Of a stretch of DNA of 64,000 nucleotides, positions 55,897-63,949 are shown piece by piece; within the stretch, counting starts at the first letter, position 1; the number at the start of each line of letters is the position of its first letter. Source of the stretch: Paraglaciecola arctica (GTDB lineage Bacteria; Pseudomonadota; Gammaproteobacteria; Enterobacterales; Alteromonadaceae); contig NZ_JAHKQO010000015.1 of assembly GCF_018861065.1 (NCBI RefSeq), forward strand, positions 237,385 to 301,384, in the 5' to 3' direction. The notes beneath the pieces were generated by a model. The model saw only the letters and a program-made list of their open reading frames with translations. It searched no databases and was not told where the DNA came from. Made by a program: the position numbers and the translations under genes.

Positions 55897-57252
55897 ATGT
55901 TATTCAATAATGAAATGCTTTACGGATTACACGACAAACCTAAAGTATTACATTGCATCAACGCTGCCTTACAGCACGTTATGGCTTCTTTTATTGGTAT
56001 TATTACTCCGACGCTAATCATAGCCTCAACATTAGGACTTACCGCAGAAATACCTTACTTAATTAGCATGGCTTTGATGGTTTCTGGAGTCTCTACCTTT
56101 ATTCAAGCCAAAACCATTGGTCCTATTGGTTGCGGATTAATAGCGGTTCAAGGAACTAGCTTTACCTTTATTAGTGCCCTACTTGTAGCGGGATTAATGG
56201 TTAAAGAAAAAGGAGGTAGTAATGATGAAATACTCGCCATTATGTTTGGAATTTGTTTTTGGGGTGCATTTGTAGAAATAATTTTAAGCCGCTTTATTGG
56301 CTATCTAAAGTCTATTATCACACCACTCACCACAGGTATTGTTATTACCACTATAGGGATCACCTTAATAAAAGTTGCGATAACAGACATGGCCGGTGGA
56401 TTTGGCGTCGACGAATTTGGTTCAGTAGACAACTTACTCTTAGGCTTTACCGTTTTAGTCATAGTGGTTGCTCTGAATACCTCCAAACACCCGATATTAC
56501 GTTTGTCGGCAATTTTTTTAGGAATGCTAATTGGATGTATTATTGCGTGGTCACAGAACCTTTTATCTTTAGATGATATGGTTGCGATGCCTCTTTTTAG
56601 TTTTCCTGAACCATTTAAGTACGGTTTTTCATTCCAACTAGATGTGTTTATTCCTGTTGCGCTAGTATATTTCTTAAGCGCAATTGAAACATCCGGAGAC
56701 CTTACTGCCAATAGTCTATTTTGCAATCAACCTATTACTGGGCCAGTGTATATAAAACGTATTAAAGGTGGAATTTTAGGCGACGGATTTAATTCACTAT
56801 TAGCGGCAGTGTTTAATAGTTTTCCGAATACCACTTTTGGACAAAACAACGCTGTGATTCAAATGACTGGGGTTGCAAGCCGCCATGTTGGATATTATAT
56901 CGCTGGGTTATTAGTGTTATTAGGTTTGTTTCCTGCAATAGGCGCCTTTATTCAACTTATGCCAAAAGCCGTATTAGGTGGCGCCACTTTAGTGATGTTT
57001 GCCACAATTGCTGTGGCCGGTGTGAAAATATTGACAACTGATACAATCGACCGCCGCAAAAGTCTGATCATTGCGACGTCCTTAGGTCTAGGTTTAGGGG
57101 TGATGATGGTGCCACAAGCCCTGACGCAATTGCCCCCCCTTGCGGCTAATATTTTATCATCCTCTGTCACCGTTGCGGGATTTAGTGCAATCATCATGAG
57201 TTTGCTTATACCCAACAACGAACCACAGCCAAGCGCGTCTGCAATCAAGTAG
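55897..57252 (+). CDS. NCS2-family purine permease (xanthine/urate type)
   Basis: 451 residues, about 14 membrane segments. NCS2/NAT features: ALQHVMASFIGIITPTLI in TM1, AVQGTSFTFISALL in TM3, and the substrate region SAIETSGDLTANSLFC (Glu-Thr-Ser-Gly-Asp) with NTTFGQNNAVIQMTGVASR (about 305-325). The Asn-Thr-Thr-x-Gly-Gln stretch is typical of xanthine/urate transporters rather than uracil ones. 15 bases upstream of the 8-oxoguanine deaminase gene, so likely co-transcribed. A proton symporter of purine bases is the likely role. Confidence 0.9.
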   Translation: MLFNNEMLYGLHDKPKVLHCINAALQHVMASFIGIITPTLIIASTLGLTAEIPYLISMALMVSGVSTFIQAKTIGPIGCGLIAVQGTSFTFISALLVAGLMVKEKGGSNDEILAIMFGICFWGAFVEIILSRFIGYLKSIITPLTTGIVITTIGITLIKVAITDMAGGFGVDEFGSVDNLLLGFTVLVIVVALNTSKHPILRLSAIFLGMLIGCIIAWSQNLLSLDDMVAMPLFSFPEPFKYGFSFQLDVFIPVALVYFLSAIETSGDLTANSLFCNQPITGPVYIKRIKGGILGDGFNSLLAAVFNSFPNTTFGQNNAVIQMTGVASRHVGYYIAGLLVLLGLFPAIGAFIQLMPKAVLGGATLVMFATIAVAGVKILTTDTIDRRKSLIIATSLGLGLGVMMVPQALTQLPPLAANILSSSVTVAGFSAIIMSLLIPNNEPQPSASAIK

Positions 57253-57267
57253 TTTGAGATATTAAAA

Positions 57268-58632
57268 ATGCAAAACAAAACACTGTGGCTAAAATCCCCA
57301 AGCGCCATTTACACGGGAAACCATTTAAACGCAGGTAACGGCTTAGTTATCAAAGGCGACAAAATAGTTGAATTGGTTGCATCAGGAAGGACACCCACAA
57401 CAACCGTTGATAATTATTTAGATTGTAGTAACAAAGTTATTACCCCAGGACTCATCAACACTCACCACCATTTTTATCAAACACTCACACGTGCAGTTCC
57501 TGGCGCTGTGAATAAGCCGCTATTTCCTTGGCTTAAATACCTATATCAAATATGGAAAAACTTAGACGAAGAAATGATCTATACCGCCACGCAATTAGCA
57601 GGGTTGGAATTGATGTTATCTGGCGCAACGTGTATCGCAGACCACCACTACGTTTTCCCAAAGGGTCTGGAACAGGCTATTGATATTCAAGTAGAGGCCA
57701 TCAATTCATTAGGTTGCCGGGCGACTCTAACCAGAGGGTCTATGAGTTTAGGGGAAAGTGCCGGAGGATTGCCTCCAGATAGCGTTATTCAAAACGAAGA
57801 TGTGATCCTACAAGACAGCCAAAGATTAATATCAAAATATCACGACAGTAGTCCAGAAGCCTTTATCCAAATAGCATTGGCACCCTGCTCGCCTTTTTCC
57901 GTGTCTACATCCTTAATGCAAGATACTGCACTATTAGCAGAGAAAAATAATGTTTTATTGCACACCCACTTGGCCGAAACCGAAGATGAAAACAATTTTT
58001 GTCTACGTCAGTATGGAATGCGTCCTTTAGACTATTTAGAACACTGCAATTGGCTGGGTGACAAAACGTGGTTAGCCCATGGGATCCATTTTAACCAAGA
58101 TGAAATAACACGGTTAGGCAATGCCAATGTGGGCATTGCCCATTGTCCTAGTTCAAATATGTTATTGGCTTCGGGTATTTGTCCTACTGTCGAATTAGAA
58201 ACAGCTGGTTGTAACCTTGGTTTGGCCGTAGATGGTTCTGCGTCGAACGATTGTTCCAATATGATCCAAGAAGTTCGTCAATCATTGTTGCAACAAAGGT
58301 TACGTTATGGCGCTGAGGTTATTACTGCCGAGCGGGTATTAGGCTACGCCACAACAGGCTCCGCAAAAGTATTGCATCGGCCGTCTTTAGGACAATTTGC
58401 AGTAGGAAAACAAGCAGACTTAGCCATTTTTAATTTAGATGAATTACGTTTTTCAGGTGTAGGGAGTCCTTTGGATGGATTGATTACCTGTGGAGCATAT
58501 CAGGTAGATAAATTAATGGTCGCTGGACAATGGCGAGTAGAAAATAGTGTACATAACTCACTACTTTGTGAGCAACTGATGGCAAAGCACCAGAAATTAG
58601 CTAAGCAAATTCAAAACTCGGGGTTGGTTTAA
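57268..58632 (+). CDS. 8-Oxoguanine deaminase-like amidohydrolase
   Basis: 454 residues, metal-dependent deaminase of the amidohydrolase superfamily. Metal ligands: ITPGLINTHHHFYQTLTR (HxH, about 60-66), LLHTHLAETEDE (His about 235), WLAHGIHFNQDEI and LAVDGSASNDCSNM with the final Asp. Sequence and length fit bacterial 8-oxoguanine deaminase (product: urate) better than guanine deaminase, which has a different PGFVDTHVH start; this call is by recollection of the family. Second gene after the NCS2 permease. Confidence 0.83.
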   Translation: MQNKTLWLKSPSAIYTGNHLNAGNGLVIKGDKIVELVASGRTPTTTVDNYLDCSNKVITPGLINTHHHFYQTLTRAVPGAVNKPLFPWLKYLYQIWKNLDEEMIYTATQLAGLELMLSGATCIADHHYVFPKGLEQAIDIQVEAINSLGCRATLTRGSMSLGESAGGLPPDSVIQNEDVILQDSQRLISKYHDSSPEAFIQIALAPCSPFSVSTSLMQDTALLAEKNNVLLHTHLAETEDENNFCLRQYGMRPLDYLEHCNWLGDKTWLAHGIHFNQDEITRLGNANVGIAHCPSSNMLLASGICPTVELETAGCNLGLAVDGSASNDCSNMIQEVRQSLLQQRLRYGAEVITAERVLGYATTGSAKVLHRPSLGQFAVGKQADLAIFNLDELRFSGVGSPLDGLITCGAYQVDKLMVAGQWRVENSVHNSLLCEQLMAKHQKLAKQIQNSGLV

Positions 58633-58807
58633 CCACCCTATGTTTTCAGTAAGCACTTAGAAGGTGCAATCTACGAGCAATTGTTTTGCTTTGGTGCGCC
58701 ATAAATTGAAACTAACTAAGCCACTGGCAATTATTTTACCGAAACAATCTTTTAATAATAGTAAATATCTAATATTTTCAAGGAATTAACGAACAATTTC
58801 AAAACTA

Positions 58808-58819
58808 GACCAGTTGGAC
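58808..58819. promoter_or_regulatory. GACYAGTTGGWC motif, TonB receptor copy
   Basis: GACCAGTTGGAC about 125 bases upstream of the receptor start. Ten of 12 positions equal the copy at 55821. See the partner entry. Confidence 0.33.
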
Positions 58820-58944
58820 AAGATCTTGGCACTGTTCATGCAAAAATAGTTTCAATACACATAAAACTTAAAAACTAAACTATGCGTTGATTAGGCCAAA
58901 GAGCCTTGCAACAAATAGCAAAGCTACTACTTGGGATCACTAGA

Positions 58945-61383
58945 ATGACAAAACCAACTTTTATGACTAAACCACTAGCTAAAGCTATCGCTATTAGCTT
59001 AGCCACCTTATTACCTTTGCAGGGTATCGCCCAAGAAACTGAAGCTGAAGATCTTGAACGTATTGAAGTAACAGGCTCATTAGGTAGCTTGCCCGGACAA
59101 GATGTTGAAGCAGTATTTGGCTTTGGCAAATCAATTCTAGAAACACCTCGTTCAGCTTCAACTATCAGTGAAGAACAATTAGAAAGGTTTTCTATTAGTG
59201 ATATCGATGAACTAGTTGCATTTGCACCTGGTACTTATACCCAATCATTTTTTGGTGTTGCAGGCTCACTAGACGTACGTGGTACACCAGGCGAAGCCTA
59301 CTTTCGTGGTGTTAAACGCTTAGACAACCCTGGTAACTATCCGACTCCTATTGGCGCATCTAGCCGAATCGATATAGTGCGTGGACCCGCTTCACCTATT
59401 TATGGACCAGCTAAAATTGGCGGTTACTTAAACTTTAATCCCAAATCAGCCAGTGCTAGCCGCGGCCAATATTTAGACGAAAATGCCGGCGCTATTTCTT
59501 ATACAGGTGGCAGTTGGGATAAAAGCGTGTTGACTGCTGAGGTAGGTGGACCGACTTCAATTGGTGATAAAAAAGGGGGGTTTTACTTATACGGTGAGGT
59601 AGAGAACTCGGGAAGTTATTACGACAACAGTGGCACAGACCAAACAATATTGCAGGGCTCGTTTAATATCGATGTAACTGACAATTTGCGATTTGAAATG
59701 GGAGGTATGCACCACTTATACGACGGAAACCAAGTCGCAGGTTGGAACCGTTTAACTCAAGACTTAGTTGACAACGGCACGTACATTACTGGTACTGCAA
59801 AACCTCTAGATACTGACAACGATGGTTTAATCTCTCACGATGAATATGGCGCAGTAAACATTGCTGGTGCAGGCTTCTTCTATCCTTATGCTCCGGGATT
59901 CACCGATGCCGACGCAACTGAACTAATGCAACTAGATAATCCTGGGACCACTACATTAAAAGGTAACCAAACTCTAGTTTCTTCAGATGACGTGTTACTT
60001 AACACTGTGGATACCTTGTATTTCGATATTATGTATTACACCGATAGCGGCTGGGAAATCAAAAACCAGTTGTTCTACGAAACATACGACAACCTCAATG
60101 AAAATGCATACGGCTTCTCGCAAATGCATGATAGTTCGGTTATCGAAAACAAATTAGTATTTGCAAATATGTACGAGACAGACTCTTTTGTCGCTCAAGT
60201 GCAGTTATCGCCTTCGATTCGCCACACAGAGTTTATGCATGCTGACGATTTTACTTATGAGTATTTCAACCGTCGCGACTTAACGGGCCCTTCTACGGCA
60301 TTGGACAAACGTGAAATGGCCACGCGTATTAACGATAATTTCGATAATTATGATGTGGGTCACTATACCGATTTTGGTATCGCGGCTATGACTGACCTCA
60401 CTTGGGATTTTGGGCTTAACATTGTACTAGGTGTGCGATACGACAGCATAGATGTTAAAACTACCACTCGTGGTGATTTATTATTAACTAAAGTACCAGT
60501 AGCGACTGCAGAAGATACCTTTAGTGGTACTTCATGGAATGCGAGTATTTCATACAAATTTGAATTTGGTCTAATCCCTTATTTCACCCAAGCTGAACAA
60601 GCAACGGTAGTGGCAGGTCAAGGTGCTGAAATTGGTTATGGACAGTTAATCGATGACGACGGTAATGCATACAATGGTGCATTCGATACATCTACACTTA
60701 CAGAATTTGGTGTAAAAGGTTCATTCTTAGATGATAGTTTATACTTTGCTATAGCGTCATATGAACAAGAAAGAACCGACTTTAATGCCCAAGCCATAGT
60801 AACCAATGCAACTACATTAAACGAAGGTACTGAGATTGAACTTCGTTGGGTGGTTGACGATCAACTAGTAGTCACAGCCGGTTATACCAATATGAAAGTG
60901 TATAACTTAACAGCATGGAATAACGGTGAAGGTGGTTCACTATTTGGTTTCTTAGGACTTGAAGACTTAACAAGCTTAACAGATCCGTCTTTAGTACTTG
61001 GTGGTAACCCTATTGGATTAACCTTGATACCTAGTGCAGCTGATGGTGGAACTATCGAAGATGCACGTAAGCAAGGTATTCCTGAAAACATTTATACTGC
61101 CACTGCAACTTACGATTTCCAAAATGGATTTACTATCAACACTAGTGTTATTCGTGCTGATTCAACCTACTCAGGCTTTTCAAAGAGTGTAACCTTACCT
61201 GCATATACACTAGTTAATGCTGGTATTTCTTATACGACAGATACCTGGTCAGCTAACCTTTCAGTTAAGAACTTAACTGATGAAAAATATTATCGTGCAA
61301 ACTTCCCTGACTTGTTCGGTTCACAAATTGTTCTACCAGAATTGCCGACTAGCTATCAAGCGAAGTTCAGTTATAAGTTTTAA
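58945..61383 (+). CDS. TonB-dependent receptor of the purine locus
   Basis: 812 residues from ATG 58945 (MTKPTFMTKPLAKAIAISLATLLPLQGIAQE, a clean signal peptide); the open frame from TTG 58906 is longer but has no ribosome site. Plug: IEVTGSLGSLPGQD, LVAFAPGTYTQSF, SRIDIVRGPASPIYGPAKIGGYLNFNPKSA. The barrel ends in TSYQAKFSYKF with terminal Phe. An EF-hand-like loop DTDNDGLISHDE lies in an extracellular part at about residue 295. Genes on both sides deal with purines, so the substrate may be a purine compound; the sequence alone does not show this. A terminator follows. Confidence 0.9.
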   Translation: MTKPTFMTKPLAKAIAISLATLLPLQGIAQETEAEDLERIEVTGSLGSLPGQDVEAVFGFGKSILETPRSASTISEEQLERFSISDIDELVAFAPGTYTQSFFGVAGSLDVRGTPGEAYFRGVKRLDNPGNYPTPIGASSRIDIVRGPASPIYGPAKIGGYLNFNPKSASASRGQYLDENAGAISYTGGSWDKSVLTAEVGGPTSIGDKKGGFYLYGEVENSGSYYDNSGTDQTILQGSFNIDVTDNLRFEMGGMHHLYDGNQVAGWNRLTQDLVDNGTYITGTAKPLDTDNDGLISHDEYGAVNIAGAGFFYPYAPGFTDADATELMQLDNPGTTTLKGNQTLVSSDDVLLNTVDTLYFDIMYYTDSGWEIKNQLFYETYDNLNENAYGFSQMHDSSVIENKLVFANMYETDSFVAQVQLSPSIRHTEFMHADDFTYEYFNRRDLTGPSTALDKREMATRINDNFDNYDVGHYTDFGIAAMTDLTWDFGLNIVLGVRYDSIDVKTTTRGDLLLTKVPVATAEDTFSGTSWNASISYKFEFGLIPYFTQAEQATVVAGQGAEIGYGQLIDDDGNAYNGAFDTSTLTEFGVKGSFLDDSLYFAIASYEQERTDFNAQAIVTNATTLNEGTEIELRWVVDDQLVVTAGYTNMKVYNLTAWNNGEGGSLFGFLGLEDLTSLTDPSLVLGGNPIGLTLIPSAADGGTIEDARKQGIPENIYTATATYDFQNGFTINTSVIRADSTYSGFSKSVTLPAYTLVNAGISYTTDTWSANLSVKNLTDEKYYRANFPDLFGSQIVLPELPTSYQAKFSYKF

Positions 61384-61408
61384 TTAACTTTTACCAAGTT
61401 AACAGTTA

Positions 61409-61442
61409 GGGTAAATACATGATGTATTTACCCTTTTTTATT
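61409..61442 (+). terminator. Rho-independent terminator of the TonB receptor gene
   Basis: Perfect stem GGGTAAATAC / GTATTTACCC (61409-61433) then TTTTTTATT. It contains the ATG at 61419, which is therefore not the start of the next gene. Confidence 0.9.
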
Positions 61443-61454
61443 GGCAGAAATTAT

Positions 61455-63176
61455 ATGTTTATCCCTTCCTTAAAAGTCGTTCTCGCTATTGGACTCACAC
61501 TATTAGTATTGAGTTGTTCTCCTCAAGAAGCTTCAGTAGCGAAACAAATTAATTCCCCAGCCCCCATAGAAATTAAAGTGGTGGTAGTTACGATGTTTGA
61601 AATTGGTGCCGATGAAGGAGACAAGCCTGGTGAATTCCAGCTATGGAAAGCAGGACAAAAGCTCGATACTTGTTTACCTTTTGCGATTTCACACCACGAT
61701 ATTTGTATTAACACTGAAACAGGTGTATTGGGCATAGTCACAGGTATGGGTACTGCGAAAGCCGCTACGGCTATTATGGCTTTAGGTTTAGACCCTAGAT
61801 TTGATTTAACCCATGCCTACTGGTTAGTAGCTGGGATCGCCGGGGTTGACCCTGCCGATGCATCAATCGGCTCCGCGGCGTGGGCGACTTGGTTACTCGA
61901 CGGAGATTTGGCCCACCAAATTGATGCCAGAGAAATACCTAATAATTGGTCTACTGGATATTTCCCCTTGTTTACTACTGATCCCTTATTAGAAAAGCAA
62001 ACTATTGATCCTAAAAAGCTCAATAGACACGGCCAATCTTCAAATGGCGAAGTCTATCAACTTGATCCTCAGTTAGTAGATTGGGCTTACGCACTCACTA
62101 AAGATGTTGAACTAAATGATTACCCGCAAATGCAGAGATTGCGAGACAAATACATAGGTTACCCTAACGCTCAAAAATTGCCCTTTGTATTAAAAGGCGA
62201 ACATTTGGCTGCATCCACATTTTGGCATGGGGACTTGTTGACACAATGGGCCAATAACTGGACCCATTATTGGACGGCAGGACAAGGTAATTTTGTCAGT
62301 TCGGGCATGGAAGATACTGGCAGTTATCAATCTATGATTTATCTAGACAAAGTGCAAAAAGTCGATAAATCACGTTTTATGGTGGTGCGTACGGGCAGCA
62401 ATTATTCTGCACCTCCCAAAGACTTGAGTGCTATTGAAAATTTACGACTAGAGAGTGGTGAAAATGGCTATGCAGGCATGCAGTCTGCCCTTGAATCAGC
62501 TTATTTAGTAGGCAGTAAAGTGGTGGATACTATTGTTGCTAATTGGTCGACTTTCAAAACAACCATGCCTTACGCAGTTGAGGGCAATACCACAAAAGTG
62601 GCACAACAACGGCTTACAGTAAACAATGAAAGTTCTGCCTCAATCAGTGAACTTTCCAGTACGGCAAACAAAAGTAAGATGACTGCAAAACAATTGGCAG
62701 AAGCTTTACACTTAGAAGCCCACGTTGAAGGCGGATATTTTCGACAAACCTTTAAAGCAGATCATCGCCCTACTATTGCCACTGAAAATGGTGACAGAGT
62801 GACAATGACCAGTATTTATTACCTGTTAAGTGCAGAGTCACCTATTGGACATTTTCATATGAATCAATCAGATATCATGCATTATTTTCATATGGGCGAT
62901 CCTATCACCTACTTTATGCTTAACCCTGACGGCAGTTTACAGAAAACTATTTTAGGACCAGATCCAACCAAAGGGCAAACGATGCAAATGCTGGTTAAAG
63001 GTGGTACGTGGAAAGCTTCAAAAATTCCTCAAGATGGACAATATGGATACGGGCTAATAGGTGAAGCAGTAGCGCCAGGATTTGACTATGCAGATATGCA
63101 GCTAGGTAAGAAGGCTAGCTTACTTAAACAGTTTCCCAAGTATACCCAGCTCATTACTGAACTCAGTCGCGACTGA
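61455..63176 (+). CDS. NUP-family purine nucleoside protein fused to a DUF985 cupin
   Basis: 573 residues from ATG 61455; the longer frame from 61419 starts within a terminator and is rejected. Lipoprotein signal with lipobox VLSC-S. Residues about 35-390 match the purine nucleoside permease (NUP) family, a nucleoside-phosphorylase-like fold: VVVTMFEIGADEGDKPGEFQLW, GMGTAKAATAIMALGLDPRFDLTHAYWLVAGIAGVDP, SSGMEDTGSYQSMIYL, VVRTGSNYSAPP. After a Ser/Lys linker, about 410-570 match the DUF985 cupin: AEALHLEAHVEGGYFRQTF, TSIYYLLSAESPIGHFHMNQSDIMHYFHMGDPITYFML with metal-like His residues. The fusion is unusual. As a lipoprotein it cannot be an integral permease; binding or cleaving nucleosides in the periplasm is more likely. 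Confidence 0.82.
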   Translation: MFIPSLKVVLAIGLTLLVLSCSPQEASVAKQINSPAPIEIKVVVVTMFEIGADEGDKPGEFQLWKAGQKLDTCLPFAISHHDICINTETGVLGIVTGMGTAKAATAIMALGLDPRFDLTHAYWLVAGIAGVDPADASIGSAAWATWLLDGDLAHQIDAREIPNNWSTGYFPLFTTDPLLEKQTIDPKKLNRHGQSSNGEVYQLDPQLVDWAYALTKDVELNDYPQMQRLRDKYIGYPNAQKLPFVLKGEHLAASTFWHGDLLTQWANNWTHYWTAGQGNFVSSGMEDTGSYQSMIYLDKVQKVDKSRFMVVRTGSNYSAPPKDLSAIENLRLESGENGYAGMQSALESAYLVGSKVVDTIVANWSTFKTTMPYAVEGNTTKVAQQRLTVNNESSASISELSSTANKSKMTAKQLAEALHLEAHVEGGYFRQTFKADHRPTIATENGDRVTMTSIYYLLSAESPIGHFHMNQSDIMHYFHMGDPITYFMLNPDGSLQKTILGPDPTKGQTMQMLVKGGTWKASKIPQDGQYGYGLIGEAVAPGFDYADMQLGKKASLLKQFPKYTQLITELSRD

Positions 63177-63248
63177 TGAACTTTATTAAGCCATTGGACT
63201 CCTACAGACATTGCCTCTTCATTTACTTATTTAAAGTCGAGTAAACAT

Positions 63249-63515
63249 ATGAAACATCTGTATATTCCAGTTGTCGCCATTTTGGCATTGTACGTTGCTA
63301 ACAGTGATGCTCAAGAGAGCAAATCTCTCAATTTTATGAATGAACAGTTATCACAGCAATTGCTGAATCAAACCCTAGCACTAAGTGATCCTAAATTGAT
63401 AAAAGCGCAGGCTGAATTGTTACGTAAACATTATGAAGCACTCATTCAAAGCGGATTTAGTAAGGACGAAGCGCTGCAACTTGTTGTCGCAATGGCATCG
63501 CAAGATAAGCGCTAG
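63249..63515 (+). CDS. Small secreted protein of unknown function
   Basis: 88 residues, not recognised. Signal peptide MKHLYIPVVAILALYVANSDA, cut before QES. The mature part is helical and amphipathic (NEQLSQQLLNQTLALSDPKLIKAQAELLRKHYEALIQSGFSKDEALQLVVAMASQDKR spans nearly all of it, with a KDEALQLV segment like a UBA-type helix). 72 bases after the NUP-cupin gene on the same strand, so it may be co-transcribed. Function unknown. Confidence 0.7.
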   Translation: MKHLYIPVVAILALYVANSDAQESKSLNFMNEQLSQQLLNQTLALSDPKLIKAQAELLRKHYEALIQSGFSKDEALQLVVAMASQDKR

Positions 63516-63640
63516 TGGTTCACAAGTAATTTAAAAAAACGGCTCATAGAGCTAATGCCGATCAGTTAAGAAAACTTTTAATACTCGATTGATAAATTAT
63601 TGGTATAAAAACAATAAAAGTGGATTCCGGCCAAAAGACT

Positions 63641-63857
63641 GCCGGAAAGACGATGGTGAGGAATGGCAGTATAGACTGTCGTAAAGACGAAGATGAGGGA
63701 TGGCAGTAAAGGCCGCCGTAAAGACGAAGATGAGGGATGGCAGTAAAGGCCGCCGTAAAGACGAAGATGAGGGATGGCAGCAAAGGCCGCCGTAAAGACG
63801 TAGATGAGGGATGGCAGCAAAGGCCTCCGTAAAGAAGAAGAAGATGAGGGCGCCGGT
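63641..63857. repeat. 37-bp tandem repeat array, five full copies plus a partial
   Basis: Unit boundaries: 63641, 63678, 63715, 63752, 63789, and a broken sixth from 63826. Copies 3 and 4 differ at one base; copies 2 and 5 have one or two further changes; copy 1 is more diverged; copy 6 diverges after 10 bases into AGAAGAAG. Each unit contains GCCGTAAAGACGAAGATGAG and GGATGGCAGYAAAGGC. Units abut without spacers, so this is not a CRISPR array. 37 is not a multiple of 3, so any reading frame shifts at each copy. Lies just left of an IS110-type transposase start. Confidence 0.9.
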
Positions 63858-63949
63858 ATAATGGTATGGACCCACCCGCTTTCTAACGGCTTCGTAATGA
63901 GCCATGATGGGGTTGTTAAAATCACATCAATAAAGAGGATGAGTCCAAC
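63858..63949 (+). other. Possible left-end non-coding segment of an IS110 element
   Basis: Short stretch between the repeat array and the transposase start. In IS110-group elements the non-coding end upstream of the transposase encodes the bridge RNA that picks donor and target sites. At about 90 bases (longer if part of the repeats belongs to the element), this segment is shorter than known IS621 bridge-RNA regions. Element ends cannot be placed with the transposase cut off. Confidence 0.35.

Noticed and set aside
56301..56726. 141-codon minus-strand frame within the permease gene
   Set aside because: Antisense shadow of a strongly conserved NCS2 permease; no motif of its own.
61419..61454. 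Upstream ATG for the NUP-cupin protein
   Set aside because: It falls inside the stem of the terminator of the preceding gene, and the lipoprotein signal begins properly at 61455.
63641..63857. CRISPR array
   Set aside because: The repeats are directly adjacent with no unique spacers, and no cas genes are nearby.
63562..63925. Three overlapping minus-strand open frames over the repeat array
   Set aside because: They result from the 37-bp repeat being open in all frames; the translations are repeats of the same short peptide in shifted order, with no ribosome site and no family likeness.
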